Part shown: one piece after another, positions 1 through 5,940 of the stretch
Layout: each line of letters begins with the position of its first letter
How positions within the stretch are numbered: the first letter of the stretch is position 1
Assembly (NCBI GenBank): GCA_030426065.1
Contig: JAUHZH010000103.1
Span: 1-7,413, forward strand
Source of the DNA: Gammaproteobacteria bacterium
GTDB lineage: Bacteria > Pseudomonadota > Gammaproteobacteria > Xanthomonadales > Marinicellaceae
DNA: 7,413 bases
Direction: 5' to 3'
Translations under genes and position numbers: made by a program
Notes under the pieces: model-generated
Databases searched by the model: none
What the model was told of the DNA's origin: nothing
The model's input: the letters and a program-made list of their open reading frames with translations, nothing else

Positions 1-1083
1 CAAGAACAAACTAGAATCGGCCAACTCATTGATGGTTTGAGCACGCTCTTTAAACAATTCAACAACAGGCACCAGGTCCATGTCCGTTTGGATATCCAAA
101 GCTGCGAGTCTTGTTTTAAGCAAGTCGGCCAAACGCTGTGGTTCGACTTGTTGCATGTATTGTTGGTTAATCCAGTTCAGTTTGCTGGTGTTGAATGAAC
201 TGGGCGCCTTGTTGACACCGCCTAAATCAAACAGCTCGACCATTTCGTCTTTACTGAACAGCTCCTGGTCACCGTGTGACCAACCCAAACGAACCAGATA
301 ATTCAATACCGCTTCGGGCAAATAACCATCTTCGGCATATTGCATGACACTGACGGCACCATGTCGTTTAGACAGTCGCGCACCGTCATCGCCCAAAATC
401 ATGGGTACATGGGCAAATTCAGGGACAGGAAATCCCAAAGCGTGGTAGATGTTGATTTGTCGAGGCGTGTTGTTGATGTGGTCATCACCGCGAATCACAT
501 GGGTGATCCCCATGTCAGCATCATCAATCACCACCGAGAAGTTGTAGGTTGGCATGCCATCGGCACGCGCAATCACCAGGTCATCCAATTCTGAATTGGC
601 GACAGTAATTTCACCCCTGACGTGGTCTTTGAATGACACCTCACCATCCAAAGGCGTTTTGAAGCGAATCACCGTGGTTTCAGATTTGACCAAACCTTTG
701 TCTCGGTTTCTGCCGTCATAACGCGGCTTTTCACCCCTTTGTTTCTGCGCTTCACGCATGGCATCGAGCTCTTCTTTACTGCAATCACAGTAATAAGCCT
801 TGCCCTCAGCCAGTAATTGTTCAATTTTTTCCTGATAGCGGCTCAGGTTTTGACTCTGGTATTTGACCTCAGAATCATGCTCCAAACCCAGCCAGTTCAT
901 GCCATCAAAAATGGCATCAACCGAAGCTTGGGTTGATCGTTCGGTGTCGGTGTCTTCTATGCGCAGTTCAAATTGACCACCGTGGTGGCGTGCGTAGAGG
1001 TAAGAAAACAGGGCTGTGCGAGCGCCGCCCACATGCAAATACCCCGTTGGACTGGGGGCAAATCGAGTGATGATTTTGTTCAT
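1..1083 (-). CDS. gltX: Glutamyl-tRNA synthetase, N-terminal 361 residues (cut by window edge)
   Basis: Class I aminoacyl-tRNA synthetase that charges tRNA(Glu) with glutamate in the cytoplasm. I read the frame open from the ATG at 1083 to base 1, giving 361 residues; family members are about 460-490, so roughly the last 100 or more residues (anticodon-binding domain) lie outside the window. The N-terminus carries the HIGH-type signature SPTGYLHVGG (residues 11-20), followed by ELRIEDTDTERS. The KMSKS-type loop is RLSKRHG (236-242), after HVPMILGDDG. A CDC motif (C99, C101) sits where the E. coli enzyme has its first two zinc ligands, but the other two ligand positions read Asn126 and Asp128 (YDGRNRD), so the zinc site is probably not functional. 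The start overlaps the stop of the upstream DUF442 gene (ATGA), with AGAAGA as a plausible ribosome site. It is the last gene of the minus-strand operon visible here. Identification is very secure. Confidence 0.97.
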   Translation of the reverse strand, partial: MNKIITRFAPSPTGYLHVGGARTALFSYLYARHHGGQFELRIEDTDTERSTQASVDAIFDGMNWLGLEHDSEVKYQSQNLSRYQEKIEQLLAEGKAYYCDCSKEELDAMREAQKQRGEKPRYDGRNRDKGLVKSETTVIRFKTPLDGEVSFKDHVRGEITVANSELDDLVIARADGMPTYNFSVVIDDADMGITHVIRGDDHINNTPRQINIYHALGFPVPEFAHVPMILGDDGARLSKRHGAVSVMQYAEDGYLPEAVLNYLVRLGWSHGDQELFSKDEMVELFDLGGVNKAPSSFNTSKLNWINQQYMQQVEPQRLADLLKTRLAALDIQTDMDLVPVVELFKERAQTINELADSSLFL

Positions 1084-1571
1084 TCTTCTGTTGTGATTTT
1101 TTTGTTGAGTAATTGGCCGATGGCTTCATCGGACCAGGCATGAACCATGCGTTTGGCATCTTCTGGTGCCGTGTTCTGACTTTCAATCAACCAAGCTGCG
1201 TATATCAAATTGGCGCGAAAACCTGAATGGCAATGTAACACCGTGGGTTCATCGTCATATTTCGACATCAAGGCAGTGAATGATGCCAGTTGACTGGGGG
1301 CATACCCCACTGATTTCCCCATCGGAATCAAATCATAAGTCATGTTTGCTTGCGTGACGATCGTTTGTTCATCGAATGACAGGGCATCCATTTCTGCTTG
1401 GGTTCTGAAATTGATCACATGCATCACGCCTGCATCAGCCAAGGCCTGGACATCTTGTTCTTGTAACTGGCCACCCACTTTGATGCGGTCATCCAATGTT
1501 TTGGTAGAGGTCAAATAGTCGCCTGCCAATACAGATCCAGACCACGCCATCATCATTAACATCCACTTCAT
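1080..1571 (-). CDS. Exported DUF442/TIGR01244-type CX4R phosphatase/sulfurtransferase-like protein
   Basis: Small protein of the family annotated as beta-lactamase hydrolase-like, DUF442 or TIGR01244, with a cysteine-phosphatase/rhodanese-like fold; its physiological substrate is not established. I choose the ATG at 1571 (163 residues) because AAAGGTG lies at good spacing before it and because it directly begins a signal peptide: MKWMLMMMAW, then SGSVLA, with likely cleavage between A16 and G17, predicting export to the periplasm. An ATG one codon earlier (1574) is possible. The frame is open to 1658, but that would overlap the upstream gene and bury the signal peptide. Family hallmarks are GGQLQEQDVQALADAGV (33-49), INFRTQAE (53-60), and the active loop HCHSGFR with Cys114 and Arg119 (a CX4R spacing, as in rhodaneses and this family). 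It starts about 10 bases after the stop of the thioredoxin-like gene and its stop overlaps the gltX start (ATGA). Family assignment is fairly sure, activity is unknown. Confidence 0.85.
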   Translation of the reverse strand: MKWMLMMMAWSGSVLAGDYLTSTKTLDDRIKVGGQLQEQDVQALADAGVMHVINFRTQAEMDALSFDEQTIVTQANMTYDLIPMGKSVGYAPSQLASFTALMSKYDDEPTVLHCHSGFRANLIYAAWLIESQNTAPEDAKRMVHAWSDEAIGQLLNKKITTEE

Positions 1572-1581
1572 CATTTCACCT

Positions 1582-2388
1582 TTAAAACAGCATCCGAGAC
1601 ATGCGACGTCGGTATGAAGCCACAGCCTTGGGGTCTTCAAGCAAACCAAAAGCCGCAATCAGCATTTGTTTGATGGCCGCTTTTTCACCTGGCTGTCCCA
1701 GCGCTGCCAACAACTGTTCCAAAGCCACTTCATATTGTCCACTGAGCATCAGCGAGCGCACTTGCTCAAGCTCTGGTCGCTCTGAAATATCAACTTGAGC
1801 CACGTCAATCAAAGCTTGAGATTGAACCGCTTGAGGTGTTTTTTGAATTGATTCATCCAAACCGTCAAACACTTTCTGAGCCGCTGCCAATTCACCCAAA
1901 CCAACATAGATCTGGATCATTGGAGCAAACACCTGATCAATCGGTTGATTTTGCAATTGAGCCAAAGCCGCTTCGTATTGCCCACTGGCGATCAAAGCGT
2001 TCAATCCTGGGTCAATCACCGTTTCGGCTGCTTGATCTGCGACCACAATGTGGGGCGCCAACCATTCTTTGAGTTCTGTTTCTGATTTCAACCCTGTGAA
2101 ACTGTCAACAATTTGACCGCCTTTGACCAAAGCAACGGTGGGCAAGCTCTGGATGCCCATTTGCATCGCCATGGCTTGTTCCTGGTCCGTGTTCACCTTG
2201 GCCAGCAACAAAGCACCAGCTGCTTGTTCGACCACTGAATGCAATACCGGCATCAGGTTTTTACAAGGCTCACACCAATCGGCCCAAAAATCAACCAAGA
2301 CTGGGGTTACATTCGATTTTTCAACCACATCGGTGCCAAAATTGCTCGCTGTGGCATCAAAGATCCATTCACTCATGTCATGACTCAT
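1582..2388 (-). CDS. cnoX: Thioredoxin domain/TPR-like co-chaperone, CnoX (YbbN) type
   Basis: 268-residue cytoplasmic protein. Residues 1 to about 112 form a thioredoxin fold with VDFWADWCEPCK (active-site Cys39 and Cys42) and the cis-proline loop SLPT (Pro83). Residues from about 125 to 268 are helical, with TPR-like repeats such as ALIASGQYEAALAQL (131-145) and LMLSGQYEVALEQLLAAL (213-230). This two-part architecture is that of CnoX/YbbN, a holdase that protects unfolding proteins and hands them to chaperonins. E. coli YbbN lacks a complete CXXC, whereas this protein has one (WCEPC), so thiol-redox activity is plausible. The ATG at 2388 overlaps the nfuA stop (ATGA), which supports this start despite a weak ribosome site; Met5 (2376) is an alternative. 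It sits between nfuA and the exported DUF442 gene in the same operon. Domain calls are secure; the exact CnoX role is inferred from architecture. Confidence 0.88.
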   Translation of the reverse strand: MSHDMSEWIFDATASNFGTDVVEKSNVTPVLVDFWADWCEPCKNLMPVLHSVVEQAAGALLLAKVNTDQEQAMAMQMGIQSLPTVALVKGGQIVDSFTGLKSETELKEWLAPHIVVADQAAETVIDPGLNALIASGQYEAALAQLQNQPIDQVFAPMIQIYVGLGELAAAQKVFDGLDESIQKTPQAVQSQALIDVAQVDISERPELEQVRSLMLSGQYEVALEQLLAALGQPGEKAAIKQMLIAAFGLLEDPKAVASYRRRMSRMLF

Positions 2389-2963
2389 TGGTAATAAGGG
2401 TTTTCACCGGATGCGTGATCAGTGGCATCAAGGACTTCATTGATTTCCTTGAACGCTTCTGTGATTTGACCTTGCATGCCAACGGACAATGTCTGTTTGG
2501 CCATGCCGCAGCCTTGGCAACCACCGCCAAATTGAATGTATGCTTTGTCATCTTCAATGGCTGTTAAAGTGGCCCGGCCACCATGGGATGCCAACATCGG
2601 ATTGATTTGCGCATCGATGAAATAAGAAACACGCTCAAACAAAGGGGCATCCTCATCAGGTGAATCACCTTTCAGATTGGGTGCTTTGATGTTCAATTGA
2701 CCACTGGCACCTTGCACTTCATAGTCAATCGTTGCCCCTTCAAAATATTCGAGGTCATCGTGAGCGACATACAGGTTGAACTCACCCAAGCTCTGACATT
2801 CATAGCCAGTCGTCACTTCATCTGCTTCGCAAAAACCCAAATGGCAATCTGCCATGGGTGTGCCCGCATGTTGCACATTCACTTTGAGGTGCAGGTTGTC
2901 GATGTCCTGCTCGCTGATGACGCCTGAAAGGAATTCGATGGCGTCTTGAGTCACTGTAATCAT
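2385..2963 (-). CDS. nfuA: Fe-S biogenesis protein NfuA
   Basis: 192 residues, the usual NfuA length. The N-terminal part (about 1-95) is the degenerate A-type scaffold domain (starting ITVTQDAIEFL); the C-terminal Nfu domain (about 105-180) includes INPMLASHGGRATLTAIED and the cluster-binding GGGCQGCGMA, with Cys149 and Cys152 at the same numbers as in E. coli NfuA. NfuA dimers carry a [4Fe-4S] cluster bridged by these CXXC pairs, deliver clusters to targets such as aconitase, and help restore lipoyl synthase, especially under oxidative stress or iron limitation. Both ends overlap their neighbours by ATGA: its start with the esterase stop and its stop with the start of the thioredoxin-like gene, so it is internal to the operon. 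Identification is secure. Confidence 0.96.
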   Translation of the reverse strand: MITVTQDAIEFLSGVISEQDIDNLHLKVNVQHAGTPMADCHLGFCEADEVTTGYECQSLGEFNLYVAHDDLEYFEGATIDYEVQGASGQLNIKAPNLKGDSPDEDAPLFERVSYFIDAQINPMLASHGGRATLTAIEDDKAYIQFGGGCQGCGMAKQTLSVGMQGQITEAFKEINEVLDATDHASGENPYYQ

Positions 2964-3994
2964 TGGATCCGCTCGTATAAATAAGGTAGGGACTCATCCA
3001 AGCGATAATCGATGCCGGAATGGGTGCCATAAAACTCTGTGTAAGTATGTTCGATTGCGTGATTTTCAAGCTGATTTGACAGTTGTCTCATGCCATAGTG
3101 AATGAAATATTGATCACGGAAGCCACAGTCCATGTACAAACCATTCAATTGCTTCAGTGCATCGACATGACCTGCCACACGACGCACCGGATCATGGGCC
3201 AACCAACGCTGCCACCTTGCCTGATCCAATTCGCAGGTTTTCAAATCAAAAGGCAGGACCATTTCTTCATCATAGGTGGCCGCCATGCACAAATGCATCA
3301 AAGCCAAAATGTGCGATCCCATGATTTTTTTCGCCTTCCAAAACCGCTTGATGAATTTATCGACATCATAATCAAACTGTGACAACACATCGGCCACAGC
3401 AGGAAAGTCCCGTTGGTACAACAAATCAAATCCTGAGTCACCCGAGTGGTTGGCAATCGCTCCCCATTGCCCCGGAAAATCCATGGCAAATCGGATTGCG
3501 GCGAATCCACCTGAAGATTTGCCTAACACCGCGCGGTGTGCGGCTCCTTTTTTGATTTTGAATGTGTTTTCTGCCCAGGGGATCAATTCTTGGTGAACAT
3601 GACTGGCATAGGCGCCCATCACTGGACTGTCTAAATACTGATTGCCACCCAAGGAGGTGAAGCATTCAGGAAAAACCACCACACAGGGGCCCATTTTCTG
3701 AGAAGCGATCAAGCGGTCCAATCGCTCTGGAATGGATTCACCAAAATTTCGCCAACCCACAACACCCTCGCCTGAGTTTGAATACGCAGCCAAATAAAAC
3801 ATCACCGGCAAATCCTCGGCTTCATCATAGCCATGAGGCAGGTACACCGGGATTTGCCTGTTACATGGGTCACCTAAGGGGTTGTTTTTCAGCAACTCTG
3901 AAGAAACAGTATAAGTAACTGTGCGTCCCCGTGGCAATCCGGTTTTTTGGTTATAAATTGACATCTGATGGCGTTTGATTGAAGTGGCCTGCAT
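2960..3994 (-). CDS. Esterase-family alpha/beta hydrolase (PF00756-like)
   Basis: 344-residue protein of the putative esterase family that includes S-formylglutathione hydrolase/esterase D and enterochelin-esterase relatives. Visible landmarks are NNPLGDPCNRQIPVYLPHGY (37-56), VVVFPECFTSLGGNQY (105-120), the nucleophile elbow LGKSSGG (157-163, Ser160 in GXSXG), a following HSGDSGFD (183-190), DCGFRDQY (289-296) supplying the likely acid (Asp289 or Asp294), and the C-terminal GTHSG with His325 as the likely catalytic base. No signal peptide is evident, so it is probably cytoplasmic; the substrate cannot be told from sequence. The ATG at 3994 has AGG four bases upstream (CAGGTAAA); Met11 (3964) is an alternative but lacks a ribosome site. 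It is the first gene of the minus-strand operon, and its stop overlaps the nfuA start (ATGA). Family is sure, reaction unknown. Confidence 0.9.
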   Translation of the reverse strand: MQATSIKRHQMSIYNQKTGLPRGRTVTYTVSSELLKNNPLGDPCNRQIPVYLPHGYDEAEDLPVMFYLAAYSNSGEGVVGWRNFGESIPERLDRLIASQKMGPCVVVFPECFTSLGGNQYLDSPVMGAYASHVHQELIPWAENTFKIKKGAAHRAVLGKSSGGFAAIRFAMDFPGQWGAIANHSGDSGFDLLYQRDFPAVADVLSQFDYDVDKFIKRFWKAKKIMGSHILALMHLCMAATYDEEMVLPFDLKTCELDQARWQRWLAHDPVRRVAGHVDALKQLNGLYMDCGFRDQYFIHYGMRQLSNQLENHAIEHTYTEFYGTHSGIDYRLDESLPYLYERIQ

Positions 3995-4048
3995 TTTACC
4001 TGATTAACCCTTGTGATGACACTTCTGGGTGTACAACATGATTCGTCA

Positions 4049-4077
4049 TTGATTCAATTCTTGGTAGTTGCTATCCT
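4049..4077 (+). promoter_or_regulatory. Putative sigma70 promoter of the fabR/desT-type gene
   Basis: TTGATT at 4049-4054 and TATCCT at 4072-4077 are separated by exactly 17 bases and lie about 25 bases before the TTG start at 4103. Each hexamer matches the consensus at four of six positions. It lies in the 108-base gap between this gene and the divergent esterase operon. Predicted by eye only. Confidence 0.45.
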
Positions 4078-4102
4078 TAAGCTTTGAAACAGACACCTGC
4101 CA

Positions 4103-4718
4103 TTGACCACAACACGTTCACAACAAAAAGAGCGCACCCGCCGAAAAATCATAGAAGCAGCCATTGGTGAACTCAGCGAAAGCCAGAGCTTTGCCAATTT
4201 AAGTTTGCGAGAAGTGGCCCGTGTCGCTGGCATTGCGCCCACTTCGTTTTAAAGACATGGAAGAATTGGGATTGACCCTGGTCGATGAATCAGGACTGGC
4301 CTTGCGCCAAGTCATGCGCAAAGCACGCCAAAGATTAAAAGAAAGTGGCAGCGTGATTGCCACCTCTGTAAAAACATTCCTCGAATTCACACAGGCCAAT
4401 CCCAACATTTTTCGCATCTTGTTTCATGAGCGCTCAGGCACAACCCGTGCCCTGCGAGTGGCTGTTGCCAGAGAGATCCAATATTTCATTGTCGAGCTCA
4501 CCGATTACATTCAAAGCACGGGACAGGATCACGAGTTGGCCTTTGCTCAAGCTGAAGCCATGGTCGCGGTGATCTTCAATGCCGGGGCTGAATTCATCGC
4601 ATGCAAACCCAAACAACGCCAAGCCTTGGAAGACCGTGCCATCATGCAACTGCGATTCATTGCAGCAGGCGCACTGGAAATGAACAACAAAAATAAACAT
4701 TCAGCAAACGCACGTTAG
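4103..4718 (+). pseudogene. fabR: TetR-family fatty-acid regulator, FabR/DesT type, frameshifted in the DNA-binding helix
   Basis: FabR/DesT proteins sense the saturated/unsaturated acyl balance and repress genes for unsaturated fatty acid formation. The gene is in two frames. The first runs from TTG (4103; no ATG is available after the in-frame TGA at 4085) for 49 residues, including SQQKERTRRKIIEAA and the helix-turn-helix LSLREVARVAGIAPTSF, then hits TAA at 4250-4252. The second frame continues without a stop from about 4248 to 4718 as FKDMEELGLTLVDESGLALR, then FRILFHERSGTTRA and VAVAREIQYFI, all closely resembling E. coli FabR. Between the halves the expected Tyr-Arg-His-Phe of the recognition helix is missing. 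The net loss is 11 bases, consistent with deletion between two TTTTA repeats. A repaired gene would encode about 208 residues, the family's usual length. Function is probably lost. An assembly error or a rare +1 frameshift are alternatives. It precedes the desaturase operon that this family would be expected to control. Confidence 0.85.
4247..4251 (+). other. Deletion junction (TTTTA) in the fabR/desT-type gene
   Basis: The sequence reads TCG TTTTA AAGAC. The intact family pattern Ser-Phe-Tyr-Arg-His-Phe-Lys-Asp would be encoded by a form such as TCG-TTTTA-(6 bases)-TTTTA-AAGAC. Loss of one TTTTA copy plus the intervening six bases removes 11 bases and gives exactly the observed junction. The ancestral sequence is inferred, not seen. 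Confidence 0.6.
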
Positions 4719-4793
4719 CCTTAACAACACACCCAAACCATCACAAAAAGCCAACTTTATCAGGAAAATAATAGCTATATTTTGCTTAACAGC

Positions 4794-4821
4794 TTGCCTT
4801 TTGACTTTTTCAGGGTACACT
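4794..4821 (+). promoter_or_regulatory. Putative promoter of the reductase-desaturase operon
   Basis: TTGCCT (4794-4799) and TACACT (4816-4821) are spaced by 16 bases, each matching the sigma70 consensus at four of six positions, and would start transcription about 20 bases before the ATG at 4850. An alternative -35, TTGACT at 4801-4806, has no good partner. The -10 lies inside the palindrome at 4812-4829, as expected for a repressor-controlled promoter. The rest of the 131-base gap (4719-4849) is A+T-rich, with no clear terminator hairpin, so read-through from the regulator gene is also possible. Confidence 0.4.
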
Positions 4822-4829
4822 TGTTCGCT
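4812..4829 (+). promoter_or_regulatory. Putative FabR/DesT operator
   Basis: AGGGTACACTTGTTCGCT is an imperfect 18-base palindrome: six of nine position pairs are complementary, including the ACA/TGT core and the outer AG/CT. It resembles, from memory, the FabR sites at E. coli fabA and fabB (AGCGTACA then TGT.CGCT-like halves) and the DesT site at Pseudomonas desCB. It overlaps the putative -10 and lies 20 bases before the reductase start, where a bound repressor would block RNA polymerase. The position beside a FabR-type gene and a desaturase operon strongly supports the call; binding is not shown. Confidence 0.6.
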
Positions 4830-4849
4830 GAAAATACAAAGCCCATACC

Positions 4850-5938
4850 ATGCTCACAAAAACCCTTAATTGGATTCAATCTGCCCTCACCCACAAAAAA
4901 CGATGGACTGAATATTGGGAACCCATCATTCAGTGGTTTAAGCCCAATTGGCAAGCCGAAAACTACAGCGCACAAATCACCGCCGTTCGCACAGAACAAG
5001 ATGGCATGCTGAGTTTGGTGCTGAGACCCCAAAAAAACTGGCCCGGTTTCAAAGCCGGCCAGCACATTGACCTCATCCACGAACGCAATGGCCGCCGTTT
5101 TTACAGAACATTTTCTTTGTCGCACGCACCATCGCATTTCTCTGAAAACGGGCTGATTGAATTGACCATACGCAAACAAAGCAAGGGCAAAATCACCGCT
5201 GATTTAGACCAATGGTTGAGCCCAAATGATTGGATCAACATCACTGAAGCCAGAGGACATTTCACATTACCCAATCAAGACAGCCCTCTGTTGCTGGTGG
5301 CCGGTGGCAGCGGCATCACCCCTTTTCGAAGCATGCTTCACGAAATGGCCAACAAACAATCACATCGTCAAGTGGACTTGATGTATTACACTCGCACAGA
5401 GTCTCTGCCTTTCACAGAAGAATGGACTTGGCTTTCTCAACAATTGCCTGGATTGACCATACATCATTTCAACACCAGCCAAACGGAGAGAATCAACAAC
5501 GAACACTTCACCCAATTCAGCCTAGATGTGACTGACCGCACGGCTTATTTGTGCGGTCCTCCTGGCATGATTGAGACCGCAAAACAATCACTCATGAACC
5601 TGGGATTAGACCCGTCAAACATGCACCATGAGTCTTTTGGCCCCTCGATAACAACCCCGAGCACACTCAACAGCAACACAAAGGTCCATTTTGCTGCCTC
5701 TGATGTGGTGGTTGAGCATGCCAGCCAAAACACGCCACAGTCACTGCTCATGACGGCCGAAGCCGCCAAACTCAACCCGTTGAGTGGCTGCAGGATGGGC
5801 GTTTGCCACCAATGCCAATGTCGCAAAAAACAAGGCGTGGTTTACAACACCTTGACTCAACAATTTTCAGAAGCCGGCAGTGAAGACATCCAGCTGTGCG
5901 TTTCCATTCCTGCCACCGATGTCACCCTGGAGCTGTGA
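4850..5938 (+). CDS. Ferredoxin-reductase-type electron-transfer protein with C-terminal [2Fe-2S] domain (DesC-like)
   Basis: 362-residue flavoprotein that would carry electrons from NAD(P)H through FAD and a plant-type [2Fe-2S] cluster to the desaturase encoded next. Domains in order: an N-terminal extension (1 to about 38, WTEYWEPIIQWFKPNW); an FAD-binding barrel (about 39-142) with FKAGQHIDL and the flavin signature RRFYRTFSLS (82-91); an NAD(P)H-binding domain (about 145-265) with LLLVAGGSGITPFRSM (147-162) and LCGPPGM (234-240); and a ferredoxin domain (about 277-362) with Cys314, Cys319, Cys322 and Cys350 in the C-x4-C-x2-C-x27-C pattern. The length and layout match Pseudomonas DesC, the redox partner of the acyl-CoA desaturase DesB. 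No strong ribosome site precedes the ATG at 4850. Its stop is two bases before the desaturase start. Family is sure; partnership with the desaturase is inferred from adjacency. Confidence 0.93.
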   Translation: MLTKTLNWIQSALTHKKRWTEYWEPIIQWFKPNWQAENYSAQITAVRTEQDGMLSLVLRPQKNWPGFKAGQHIDLIHERNGRRFYRTFSLSHAPSHFSENGLIELTIRKQSKGKITADLDQWLSPNDWINITEARGHFTLPNQDSPLLLVAGGSGITPFRSMLHEMANKQSHRQVDLMYYTRTESLPFTEEWTWLSQQLPGLTIHHFNTSQTERINNEHFTQFSLDVTDRTAYLCGPPGMIETAKQSLMNLGLDPSNMHHESFGPSITTPSTLNSNTKVHFAASDVVVEHASQNTPQSLLMTAEAAKLNPLSGCRMGVCHQCQCRKKQGVVYNTLTQQFSEAGSEDIQLCVSIPATDVTLEL

Positions 5939-5940
5939 AG

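Noticed and set aside
1572..1658. Longer start (1658) for the DUF442-type gene
   Set aside because: It overlaps the end of the thioredoxin-like gene by about 77 bases and places a clear signal peptide internally; AAAGGTG points to the ATG at 1571 or 1574.
4028..4047. A second FabR-like site upstream of the regulator gene (GTACA followed by TGATTCG)
   Set aside because: Only one half resembles the operator at 4812-4829; the halves are not palindromic at the right spacing, so autoregulation is not supported.
4719..4793. Terminator after the broken regulator gene
   Set aside because: Only very short inverted repeats (such as GCT/AGC) occur; no GC-rich stem followed by a T-run.
4775..5179. Antisense open frame of 134 codons opposite the start of the reductase gene
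   Set aside because: It is a shadow of the reductase coding frame with no recognisable domain or ribosome site.
5896..5940. Upstream in-frame extension of the desaturase beginning at 5896
   Set aside because: It lies inside the end of the reductase gene, adds 15 residues with no family match, and the ATG at 5941 has a good GGAG site and a two-base gap from the preceding stop.
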